Assembly: GCA_016708765.1 (NCBI GenBank)
Contig: JADJFD010000003.1
Location: forward strand, 124,001-188,000
Reading direction: 5' to 3'
Length of the DNA: 64,000 nt
From: Chitinophagaceae bacterium
Lineage (GTDB): Bacteria > Bacteroidota > Bacteroidia > Chitinophagales > Chitinophagaceae
A program made the position numbers and the translations under genes. Below the pieces are notes generated by a model. That model was not told the DNA's origin, searched no databases, and saw only the letters and a program-made list of their open reading frames with translations. This document shows, piece after piece, positions 17,446 through 25,585 of the stretch. Position 1 is the first letter of the stretch. Each line of letters begins with the position of its first letter.

Positions 17446-18738
17446 ATGACTGGACCTGGTGGAAATACGGATGCCACAAAAACTACTTCCTATAAAGTGG
17501 TCTTACCATTTTATGGCTATGCTTCTTTTGCTTTTTTCATTGCTACAGCTCTTTTGTTTTTGTCAATAAGCAATATAACAACGCATTATTTCCATCCACA
17601 TTCCCTAGCACTTACACATATCATGGCTCTTGGATGGGGCACCATGATGATTTTGGGCGCCAGTCATCAATTAGTACCTGTATTAATCGAAGGGAAATTA
17701 TTCAGTAATAAATTAGCATTTACTTCTTTTGTATTAGCAGCAGTTGGCGTTCCATTACTTTGCTATGGGTTTTATATGTTTGATATGGGCTGGCCCGCAA
17801 AGTGGGGCGGACGGTTTGTTATATTGGCAATAATCGCATACCTGATTAATGTAGCAGTGAGTATGGCAAGAAGTAAACATGAAAATGTGCATGCTGTTTT
17901 TGTTTTTACAGCTACACTCTGGCTATTAGTTACCGCACTTATAGGATTGATTTTGGTATATAATTTTAGCTATCCGTTGATTAGAGGTAGCTCCTTACAT
18001 TATTTACCTCTTCATGCACATATAGGGGTTATAGGCTGGTTTTTATTATTGATTATGGGAGTGGGTTCCCGATTGATATCTATGTTTTTAATTTCTAAAT
18101 ACAATAAACCAAAAAGACTTTGGTTGATTTATGGGCTAGTCAATGTAGGATTGGTCGCATTTATCTTTAATTTTTTATATGCCGATAGCAAGCTTATTCA
18201 AATGATTTCTATTTTGGCAATTGCTACAGCCATAATATTATTTGTAAATTATTGTTACCGGTCTTATAAGCAGCGAATTCGTAAAAGAGTTGATGAGCAG
18301 ATGAAGGTTTCGTTGTTGTCCGTATTAATGATGTTGATTCCGGTGGTTTTTCTGATTGTTATACTTGTTTTATTTTTTCTGTCTGATAAAGAAAATACAA
18401 GAATGATTATTTCATATGGCTTTATTATTTTCTTTGGTTGGATTACAGCAATAATATTAGGCATGACTTTTAAAACACTACCATTCATCGTTTGGAATAA
18501 AGTATATCATCATTTGGCGGGTAAGGGTAAAACGCCTAATCCAAAAGATTTATTCAATAATACAGTGTTCAAATACATGACGCTTATTTATATTTTTGGA
18601 TTTCTTTTGTTTATACCTGGCATATTGCTTAATAGTACATTTATTTTGCAAACTGCAGCATTGCTATTAGTAATTACTGCAGGTCTGTATAATTGGAATG
18701 TTATTAAATTACTTATGCATAAACCTGTATCGAAATGA
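17446..18738 (+). CDS. His-rich polytopic membrane protein (NnrS / haem-copper-oxidase-like)
   Basis: 430 residues, about 12 transmembrane helices. Histidines cluster at predicted helix ends: THYFHPHSLALTHIMALGW (His47-His58), GASHQLVPV (His74), LHYLPLHAHIGVIGW (His185-His192) and KVYHHLAG near 350. The HxxxxGW patterns recall NnrS and haem-copper oxidase subunits, both haem and copper binding. A haem-binding role in NO response is inferred from this and from the operon. It begins 1 bp after the previous gene and overlaps the next by 4 bp. Confidence 0.65.
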   Translation: MTGPGGNTDATKTTSYKVVLPFYGYASFAFFIATALLFLSISNITTHYFHPHSLALTHIMALGWGTMMILGASHQLVPVLIEGKLFSNKLAFTSFVLAAVGVPLLCYGFYMFDMGWPAKWGGRFVILAIIAYLINVAVSMARSKHENVHAVFVFTATLWLLVTALIGLILVYNFSYPLIRGSSLHYLPLHAHIGVIGWFLLLIMGVGSRLISMFLISKYNKPKRLWLIYGLVNVGLVAFIFNFLYADSKLIQMISILAIATAIILFVNYCYRSYKQRIRKRVDEQMKVSLLSVLMMLIPVVFLIVILVLFFLSDKENTRMIISYGFIIFFGWITAIILGMTFKTLPFIVWNKVYHHLAGKGKTPNPKDLFNNTVFKYMTLIYIFGFLLFIPGILLNSTFILQTAALLLVITAGLYNWNVIKLLMHKPVSK

Positions 18739-19061
18739 ATGTAATCTCCAATAACAAGCTAAAATCTACCATTGCATTGGCGGCATTGCAAAATGTAATG
18801 GATCCGGAGATAGGATTGAATATTGTGGACCTTGGTTTGGTCTATCAGATTGATTTTGATGAATCTGAAAAAAAGATATATTGTACCATGACATTAACTA
18901 CCCAGTTTTGTCCTATGGGAGAATCCATTACTAATGCAGCCAAAGAGAGTTTGAAGTTGGGCTTTCCGGAATACGAGCCAAATATTAAATTAACATTTGA
19001 TCCGCCCTGGAACCATGAAATGATTTCTGAGGCGGGTCAGGATTTTTTAAATGAAATGTAA
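18735..19061 (+). CDS. SufT/MIP18-family iron-sulfur maturation protein (DUF59)
   Basis: 108 residues, one DUF59 domain: LQNVMDPEIGLNIVDLGLVY near residue 20, TLTTQFCPMGESI with the family Cys, and LTFDPPWNHEMISE near the end. Relatives (SufT, PaaD, human MIP18) help assemble iron-sulfur proteins. In an operon that starts with an iron-centre repair protein this fits cluster (re)assembly. Overlaps the upstream gene by 4 bp and abuts the downstream Rrf2 gene. Confidence 0.85.
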   Translation: MNVISNNKLKSTIALAALQNVMDPEIGLNIVDLGLVYQIDFDESEKKIYCTMTLTTQFCPMGESITNAAKESLKLGFPEYEPNIKLTFDPPWNHEMISEAGQDFLNEM

Positions 19062-19442
19062 ATGCTTAGTCTTACTTGTAAAACAGCGATTAAAGCCGTA
19101 ATCTATTTAGCTTCTAAATTTGAATCGGAGGAGAAGTCTGGTATTAAAGAAATAGCTGAATATATTAATGCTAGTGAACACACTGTCGGTAAAGTGCTGC
19201 AAACTTTGGTCAAAGAAGGAGTAATAAATAGTCTGAAAGGACCTACTGGAGGATTTTTTATTACCGCCAGACAAATCAATCAGCCTATTATCAATATTGT
19301 AATTTCTATTGATGGAAAGGATGTGTTTAATCAATGCGGATTAGGTTTAAGTAAATGTTCTGCTACTCATCCTTGCCCTATCCATGATGATTACAAAGCT
19401 GTAAGAGACCTGTTTGAAAAAATGTGTAGGCAAAAAATGTAA
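19062..19442 (+). CDS. Rrf2-family iron-sulfur transcriptional regulator (NsrR-like)
   Basis: 126 residues. Winged-helix domain with IKEIAEYINASEHTVGKVLQ and the wing GPTGGFFI. The cluster loop has Cys92, Cys99 and Cys105 (C-x6-C-x5-C, ending HPCPIH). Such proteins sense NO or cluster status. It starts directly after the preceding stop, so it is the last gene of the operon and probably an autoregulator acting at the palindrome at 13376-13397. The frameshifted paralogue at 6.2 kb has the same Cys spacing. Confidence 0.88.
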   Translation: MLSLTCKTAIKAVIYLASKFESEEKSGIKEIAEYINASEHTVGKVLQTLVKEGVINSLKGPTGGFFITARQINQPIINIVISIDGKDVFNQCGLGLSKCSATHPCPIHDDYKAVRDLFEKMCRQKM

Positions 19443-19496
19443 AGGACTTATGTGATCCGGTTAATAGTGGTGTGGCTTATTTACTAGGTTAATCAA

Positions 19497-20877
19497 TTAT
19501 AGTTGTTCAAATCTTGCTTGGAAGAACCGTAAATATTTCGGTTCATAAACCATTTTCAGGCCTTTTATTTTCTTTCTACTATCATAAACATGAGCAGCAG
19601 ATTCGGCGATCACATCCATATGTGCCTGTGTGTACACTCGGCGTGGAATTGTAAACCGTACCAGTTCAAGTTTAGGATAATAGTTTTCTCCATTCGCTTT
19701 TCTACCGGCAGACACAACACCTCTTTCCATTGTTCTTACACCTGCATCGAGGTAAAGTTCTGCAGCCAGTGTTTGCGCAGGAAAATTTTCTTGTGAGATA
19801 TGAGGTAGAAATTTTTTAGCATCCACAAAAATTCCATGCCCGCCAATGGGTTTTACGATTGGGATATTGTAGTCCATCATTTTAGTGCCAAGATAGATTA
19901 CCTGTCCTACTCTTGCACGGATATGATCTGCACTAACGCTTTCTGTAATTCCAATCGCCATAGCTTCCATGTCTCTTCCTGCTAATCCACCATATGTATG
20001 CAGCCCTTCGTACACAACAACCATATTCCTGGCCTCTTCAAAAACATCCCATTCATTTACAGCTAAAAATCCACCAATATTAACCAATGCATCTTTTTTG
20101 GCACTCATAGTGGCGCCATCGGTGTATGAATTTATTTCCTTTACGATTTCTTTGATCGATTTCTTTTCGTAGCCTTTTTCTTTTTGTTGAATAAAATAAG
20201 CATTTTCTGCCACCCTAGTCATATCGTGTATGATCCGAATCTTATGCTTTTTGGTAAAGGCTCTCAGTTCTTTTAGGTTTTTCATGCTGATAGGCTGGCC
20301 ACCTGCCATATTTACACTAGTAGCAATACTTATATAAGGAATTTTAGCTGCTCCATATTTTTTTTATCAGCTTATCTAATTTGGATAGATCTACATTCCC
20401 TTTAAACGGAAATTCGTTTTCGGGATCATGTGCTTCATCAATAATAATGTCTTCAAATTTTCCACCTGCCAGTTCCTGGTGCAATCTTGTAGTGGTGAAA
20501 TACATATTTCCCGGAATGATATCTCCTTTTTTAATTAATATTTTTGAAAGGATATTTTCGGCTCCCCGTCCTTGATGGGTTGGGATAAGATATTTATAGC
20601 CGTACACATTTTTTACCACTTCTTCTAAGTGATAGAAGTTTCTACTGCCGGCATATGCTTCATCACCCATCATCATCCCAGCCCATTGCCTGTCACTCAT
20701 GGCAGATGTGCCACTATCTGTCAGCAGGTCAATATAGACATCATCCGATTTTAACAGGAAAGTATTGTATCCTGCTTCTATCAGTGCTTTCTTTCTTTGC
20801 AGTGGGCTTGTCATTTTTAACAGCTCAACCATTTTCATTTTATAGGGTTCTGCCCAGCTTCTTTTTAATGTTTTCAT
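19497..20877 (-). CDS. tpl: Tyrosine phenol-lyase, frameshifted
   Basis: Two frames, 20344-20877 (N-terminal) and 19497-20309 (C-terminal), join when one base is removed from the T8 run at 20358-20365. The junction then reads LIKKYGAAKIPYISIATSVN and the protein is 459 residues, normal for the family. PLP lysine region: MSAKKDALVNIGGF. TPL-specific residues are present: FTTTR, where tryptophanase has FDTT; ERGVVSAGR (substrate-binding Arg); and LRFF near the C-terminus, where tryptophanase has LRHF. The enzyme cleaves tyrosine to phenol, pyruvate and ammonia. It follows tnaA by 15 bp. Confidence 0.85.
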
Positions 20878-20892
20878 TATAGTAGATTTAGT

Positions 20893-22266
20893 TTATTCAA
20901 TAATTTTCAGTTTAGCAGTAAAATGCCGGAGCAAAGGAGTTTCTTCAATGATAGCTAGACCTTTTATGACATCTTTTTTTTCAAATACTTCAATAATAAC
21001 TTCCGCTACATAATCAATATGGCTTTGGGTGTACACCCGTCTTGGAATAGCCAGACGTACCAGTTCAAGTTGTGCCGGAATTAATTTTCCTTCTGCATCA
21101 TATTTTCCAAACATCAGCGAACCGATTTCTACACCACGAACTCCTCCATGTTCATACAAAGCACTTACCAATGCTTGTCCGGGATATTGTTCAACAGGAA
21201 TATGTGGTAAAAATTCTTTGGCATCAATATATACAGCATGCCCACCAGCAGGTTGCATAACAGGTACACCAGCTTCAATCAATTTATTAGTGAGGTATTC
21301 AATACTTCGGATCCGGTATTGCAGATAATGCTCATCCATTATTTCCTGCAGCCCGATGGCAATGGCTTCAAGATCCCGTCCGGCTAATCCACCGTACGTA
21401 GTAAATCCTTCGGTTACAATTAATAAATTTCTACATTGTATGGCTAGTTCTAGATCTCTCATGGCAAGAAACCCGCCGATATTAGCAAATGCGTCTTTCT
21501 TTGCACTCATAGTACAACCATCTGCATATGAAAATATTTCGTTGGCAATTTCAAGATTGGTTTTATTGCTATAACCTTCTTCCCGCAATTTGATGAAGTA
21601 AGCAGTTTCGGCAAAACGACAAGCATCAATAAAAAATGGAATTTGATATTCGGCGCATATGTTCCTCACATACTTAATGTTTTGCATACTTACTGGCTGT
21701 CCACCACCTGAATTATTGGTGATGGTAATGATGACCATTGGAATATTCTCCGCCCCAATTTTTGTAATCGTTTGTTGTAACGCTACTATATCCATGTTTC
21801 CTTTGAACGGAGCTGGTATAGACGGATGTTTACCTTCATCGCAAATAAGATCAATTCCTTCGGCACCCGAAAATTCTATATTGGCTCTTGTTGTATCAAA
21901 CAAGGTATTGCTTAAAAAATATTTTCCTTTACCACCAAGAATGGTAAAAATAATTTTTTCAGCTGCACGGCCCTGATGAGTAGGAATAATTAATGGCATG
22001 CCGGTAATGCTTCTAACAGACTCTTCGAAACGGAAAAAACTCGGACTGCCTGCATAGGATTCATCGCCTTGCATAATGCCCGCCCATTGATTACTGCTCA
22101 TGGCACTGGTACCGCTGTCTGTCAATAAATCAATCAATACATCTTTAGCATGTATACTGAAAGGGTTATAGTAGGCTTTTTCTAAAATGTCTTTTCGTTC
22201 TTCTTTTGTGGTAAAATAAATCGCTTCTACTGTTTTTATTTTAAAAGGTTCTATGATCGTTTTCAT
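20893..22266 (-). CDS. tnaA: Tryptophanase (tryptophan indole-lyase)
   Basis: 457 residues, intact. PLP lysine motif MSAKKDAFANIGGF near residue 265. Tryptophanase-specific residues are seen: FDTTR (Asp), VEIGS in place of the TPL arginine motif, and RHFTAKLK at the C-terminus with the catalytic-site His. It converts tryptophan to indole, pyruvate and ammonia. No tnaC-like leader peptide was recognised in the 190 bp upstream. First gene of a tna-tpl pair. Confidence 0.9.
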   Translation of the reverse strand: MKTIIEPFKIKTVEAIYFTTKEERKDILEKAYYNPFSIHAKDVLIDLLTDSGTSAMSSNQWAGIMQGDESYAGSPSFFRFEESVRSITGMPLIIPTHQGRAAEKIIFTILGGKGKYFLSNTLFDTTRANIEFSGAEGIDLICDEGKHPSIPAPFKGNMDIVALQQTITKIGAENIPMVIITITNNSGGGQPVSMQNIKYVRNICAEYQIPFFIDACRFAETAYFIKLREEGYSNKTNLEIANEIFSYADGCTMSAKKDAFANIGGFLAMRDLELAIQCRNLLIVTEGFTTYGGLAGRDLEAIAIGLQEIMDEHYLQYRIRSIEYLTNKLIEAGVPVMQPAGGHAVYIDAKEFLPHIPVEQYPGQALVSALYEHGGVRGVEIGSLMFGKYDAEGKLIPAQLELVRLAIPRRVYTQSHIDYVAEVIIEVFEKKDVIKGLAIIEETPLLRHFTAKLKIIE

Positions 22267-22386
22267 GCATAGTGATTTAACAACTAGAAAATAGCTGATA
22301 TGAATAATAAATATTGAATTGCAGGAAGGTCGCCGGGTAGCTACGTAGGTTTGCAGATGATATTTTTCCAGATGTTCATATAAGAA

Positions 22387-22421
22387 TTAAGCCTGCCCAA
22401 AAGTAGGAGTGGCAGGCTTAA
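22387..22421 (-). terminator. Hairpin between the DUF1569 gene and tnaA
   Basis: Perfect 11-bp stem TTAAGCCTGCC with its complement at 22411-22421, loop 13 nt. It lies ~35 bp past the DUF1569 stop and ~120 bp before tnaA. The T-tract is weak, so termination is likely but not certain. Confidence 0.55.
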
Positions 22422-22454
22422 AGAAATATGATTATAGTCAGTGTGCTATTTGAA

Positions 22455-22904
22455 TCAGACTCCAAACTGTCTTAAGTGATGGTCAATATGTTTCCATGTA
22501 GCATGACTCCACTGTTCCATTGTCATTTTTCCAAAAACGGGATGCGGTGTGTCTCTGATTGTAGATTCACTGAATTTTTCTACCAATCCTAGTAACTTAG
22601 TTTTCTCTGTTTCAAAATCTTTTGACTCACCTGTTGTAATAAATGTTTTTTCAGTTGGAAGACCATTCTTCCAGGGCTTTTCGTTGTAGAGACTTTTTTT
22701 GAATAATGGAACTAGTAGCTTCATCAGCAAATTACCCTTTACAATCCGGGTGCCGTATGCTACTTCAATTTGCATTTGTAAATGTGCCAGCATCTGTGCC
22801 ACATTCATTTTGCCCCATTTTCGTTGTGTTTCTGGAGTAAGTTTATTTATTCTTTCGATTAGTTCCTGTTTTACAGAGTTGTTGAATAAGTTTTTTATTT
22901 CCAT
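22455..22904 (-). CDS. DinB-like DUF1569 family protein
   Basis: 149 residues, a helical DinB-superfamily bundle. Metal-ligand-type histidines: MLAHLQMQ near residue 40 and HATWKHIDHHLRQFG at the C-terminus. Members are putative metal-dependent enzymes, some acting with small thiols; function unassigned. A TetR-style inverted repeat lies 18 bp upstream of the start. Confidence 0.78.
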   Translation of the reverse strand: MEIKNLFNNSVKQELIERINKLTPETQRKWGKMNVAQMLAHLQMQIEVAYGTRIVKGNLLMKLLVPLFKKSLYNEKPWKNGLPTEKTFITTGESKDFETEKTKLLGLVEKFSESTIRDTPHPVFGKMTMEQWSHATWKHIDHHLRQFGV

Positions 22905-23233
22905 TTTGACAGAATTAATTGAACGAAAGTTCGTTTATTTTTTTTAAATAAAAGGAACGGAATTAAATTCAATATCGGGTAGGTAATTATTCTTTGCTTC
23001 ATTGTTTCTTAGTTTATAATGTGTAGGGCTTTTCAATATTGAAGATAATGGCAAACCTGCCAAACGGTGTATAGTGTCTTTTCAACCTCAGTTTATCTGC
23101 CAATGGGTGTATAAAGCATCAATTGCGGGTCTTTATTGGTTCGGGGTACAGTATTTGACTAATTCTTATATAACTGTATGGTGGACCTGATTCACCGAAA
23201 CAAAATGCAGTATTTCACCTTAATATATTTAAC
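22905..23233. other. Intergenic region with a TetR-like inverted repeat
   Basis: It holds AACGAA-AG-TTCGTT at 22922-22935, a perfect 6-bp inverted repeat of the sort bound by TetR/AcrR repressors, just upstream of the DUF1569 gene. No TetR gene is nearby. The rest shows no gene or other structure. Confidence 0.4.
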
Positions 23234-23467
23234 ATGAAAAAAATTATTGGATTTATGATGCTGGCTTTTAGTTTATCAGCCATTATGTATTCTTGTCAGC
23301 CCGATTCAAAAAAAGAAGTCATTGTTGTACCTGCAGCACCTACGCCTACTCCTTCTACAATAATCATTGAAAAGGCTCCGGCTAAAAAGGAAACTACAAT
23401 CACCTTAGATAAAAATGGAGTAAAAGTTGAAGGCAAAAAAGTTGACATTTCAATAAAGAAGCAATAA
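23234..23467 (+). CDS. Small lipoprotein
   Basis: 77 residues. Lipobox MYSC (Cys21) after a hydrophobic signal. The mature protein is a Pro/Ala stretch (VVPAAPTPTPSTIIIEK) then a short beta-type KETTITLDKNGVKVEGKKV. No recognised family. Likely anchored in the outer or inner membrane. Confidence 0.65.
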   Translation: MKKIIGFMMLAFSLSAIMYSCQPDSKKEVIVVPAAPTPTPSTIIIEKAPAKKETTITLDKNGVKVEGKKVDISIKKQ

Positions 23468-23511
23468 TCAATTTATATCCTACTGCCTTTTTCATTTTTA
23501 AATGAACCACC

Positions 23512-23778
23512 ATGCAATTTCTTAAAGAACATCTTACTCCGGGAAATTATGAATGGAATGACCAGATATCTTATAATGGCAAACCATCCCGCCGTCTATA
23601 TAATAGGTATAACGGAAATCAGTTACTATTTGTGATTAATCATATTGCAGAATCAACAGCAACTTTTGATATTGAGAAAGGAGTATTAATACAAAACTTG
23701 CTTAGTCTTGAACTTCCAGTTGATGCTAAAAGTGAAATATCAGTTATCAAATGGCTGAATGAAAAGGATATTGCTTGA
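23512..23778 (+). CDS. Hypothetical protein, 88 residues
   Basis: Starts MQFLKEHLTPGNYEWNDQ, with no signal or membrane segment. Mixed alpha/beta composition, coding-like codon use. It follows the small lipoprotein by 44 bp and converges with the small gene that ends at 23787. Family not recognised. Confidence 0.55.
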   Translation: MQFLKEHLTPGNYEWNDQISYNGKPSRRLYNRYNGNQLLFVINHIAESTATFDIEKGVLIQNLLSLELPVDAKSEISVIKWLNEKDIA

Positions 23779-23786
23779 TAGCATAC

Positions 23787-24172
23787 TTATTGATGTTCAT
23801 AATAAGGTATCTCATCGTGGCTTTCAGTTTCTTTCTGTTCCCAATAAGCCAATGTAACAACATGTCCGCTTTTAGTTTTTAGCATTCTTCCAAAAATCGC
23901 ATTGATGGGATTAAATGTATAATCAGTAACTCCAACAGTGAAGGTTTCAGGTATCGGCGGCGAAGGTGGTACCTCAACTACTTCTTCACCTTCTGTTGGC
24001 TTTGGGGCTGGTACGACTTTTGGTGGTGGAGAAGGAACAGTAACAACAGAATATTTGTTGAACTCTAAAAGCTCTTTTAAAAGGCAACTCTTTCAGGTGC
24101 TACATTCTTTTCCACGATGCCGCATCTAACACCATCCAGATCTTCAAATTCATGATTTTTATTTAATGCCAT
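23787..24172 (-). CDS. Conserved small protein after nuoN, frameshifted
   Basis: The frame starts MALNKNHEFEDLDGVRCGIV at 24172 and stops early after PERVAF. One added base near 24075-24082 continues it as LKELLEFNKYSVVTVPSPPP through a Pro-rich stretch to TVGVTDYTFNPINAIFGRML and a C-terminus DEIPYYEHQ, 128 residues in all. The two halves fit without loss, so the gene is real and the break is probably a sequence error. It begins 1 bp after nuoN and would be the last gene of the complex I operon. Function unknown. Confidence 0.7.
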
Positions 24173-24173
24173 T

Positions 24174-25574
24174 TTATAAGCTTAACGAATGAATATAATC
24201 ATACACCCAACTGAGCAATCCAACCAACACAATACCTGCTCCGCAAATAATCAACCCTAGTTTTACAGATGGCCCCAGTTTTATTGTCGAAATGGGATTT
24301 TCATTTTTATCCATAAATGCTGCTCTAATCACTCTTAAATAATAATAAAGGGAAACGATCATATTTAATGCAGCAATAGTGATGAATGTATAACTAGCTT
24401 TGGTAGCACCTGCTGTCAATAAAAATAATTTTCCAAAGAAGCCGGCTGTTGGAGGTATGCCAGCTAAAGAAAATAATGCTAATGCTAATATCCAGCAGAG
24501 AAACGGATTTGTATTGTAAAGTCCTTTGTAATCGTCAATGTTTTCTTTCCCGGTTCTGTCTGCAATTACTGCTGCTACACCAAATGCAGCAAGATTGGAG
24601 AATACATATATAAGAACAAAATAAACTACCGCTGTAATTCCAACTTCACTGCCACTGCTCATACCCACTAAAATAAAACCAACTTGTGCAATGGAAGAAA
24701 AAGCAAGAAAACGTTTGATGTTTTGTTGACGGATAGCAAACAGGTTCCCAATAACCATTGTTATTACCGCAAGGATGACCAGCATATTGTACCACACTTC
24801 TCCCATCGGTTGAAAAACCTTATACAAAATGGTAATAAATATAAATGCTATGGCTCCTTTTGAAATAACTGATAAGAAGGATGTAACCGCAATTGGCGAG
24901 CCTTCATACACATCAGCTGTCCATAAATGGAATGGAACAATGGACAATTTAAATGCAAATGCCGATAACAAAAATACAAATGCTAATAACTGTAGAGTAG
25001 ATCCATCCAGTTGTCCCGGTATCAATGCAAAACTTAATGTGCCGGTGATGCCATAGATCAATGAAATGCCAAATAATAAAATACCGGAAGAAAAGGCTGA
25101 AGATAAAATCAGTTTCATCGCACCTTCAGATGATCGTTTTTTATGCAAATCAAAATTGGCCATGGCGGCTACAGGAATAGTTGCCAGTTCCAATGCTAAA
25201 TAAAATATGAGCAGATTACCACTGGAAATCATAAGGAACATACCCAGCAATGCTGAAAGCATCAGCATGAAAAATTCAGGAAGATGCTCTGTCTTTTTTA
25301 ACCAATCGGCACATAGTAAAGAAATAAGATAAACGCCAAGACTTAAAATATTTTTCTGAAAAACAATTAGTGGCGTTGTTTGATACATATCGCCAAATAA
25401 CCAACCAGACTGATTGAAGAAAAATCCTGCACCAAAATTTATCAGCAATAAAAATTGAACTAATGAAAGCAAAGATGAATGCTGAATCCCTTTGCCGATC
25501 TTGATAAACAACAATAGGAAGATGATGGCAGTGACTACCAACTCTTGTTTCATTAATATGAAGAATTCATTCAT
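24174..25574 (-). CDS. nuoN: NADH-quinone oxidoreductase subunit N
   Basis: 466 residues, about 13-14 transmembrane helices, antiporter-like membrane subunit of complex I. Family segments: LALELATIPVAAM, KLSIVPFHLWTADVYEGSP and FLAFSSIAQVGFILVG. It carries proton translocation in the membrane arm. It follows nuoM by 11 bp. Confidence 0.94.
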   Translation of the reverse strand: MNEFFILMKQELVVTAIIFLLLFIKIGKGIQHSSLLSLVQFLLLINFGAGFFFNQSGWLFGDMYQTTPLIVFQKNILSLGVYLISLLCADWLKKTEHLPEFFMLMLSALLGMFLMISSGNLLIFYLALELATIPVAAMANFDLHKKRSSEGAMKLILSSAFSSGILLFGISLIYGITGTLSFALIPGQLDGSTLQLLAFVFLLSAFAFKLSIVPFHLWTADVYEGSPIAVTSFLSVISKGAIAFIFITILYKVFQPMGEVWYNMLVILAVITMVIGNLFAIRQQNIKRFLAFSSIAQVGFILVGMSSGSEVGITAVVYFVLIYVFSNLAAFGVAAVIADRTGKENIDDYKGLYNTNPFLCWILALALFSLAGIPPTAGFFGKLFLLTAGATKASYTFITIAALNMIVSLYYYLRVIRAAFMDKNENPISTIKLGPSVKLGLIICGAGIVLVGLLSWVYDYIHSLSL

Positions 25575-25585
25575 TCAATATTATT

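Noticed and set aside
21029..21976. Several plus-strand frames opposite tryptophanase
   Set aside because: All lie antisense to tnaA, no recognised protein features.
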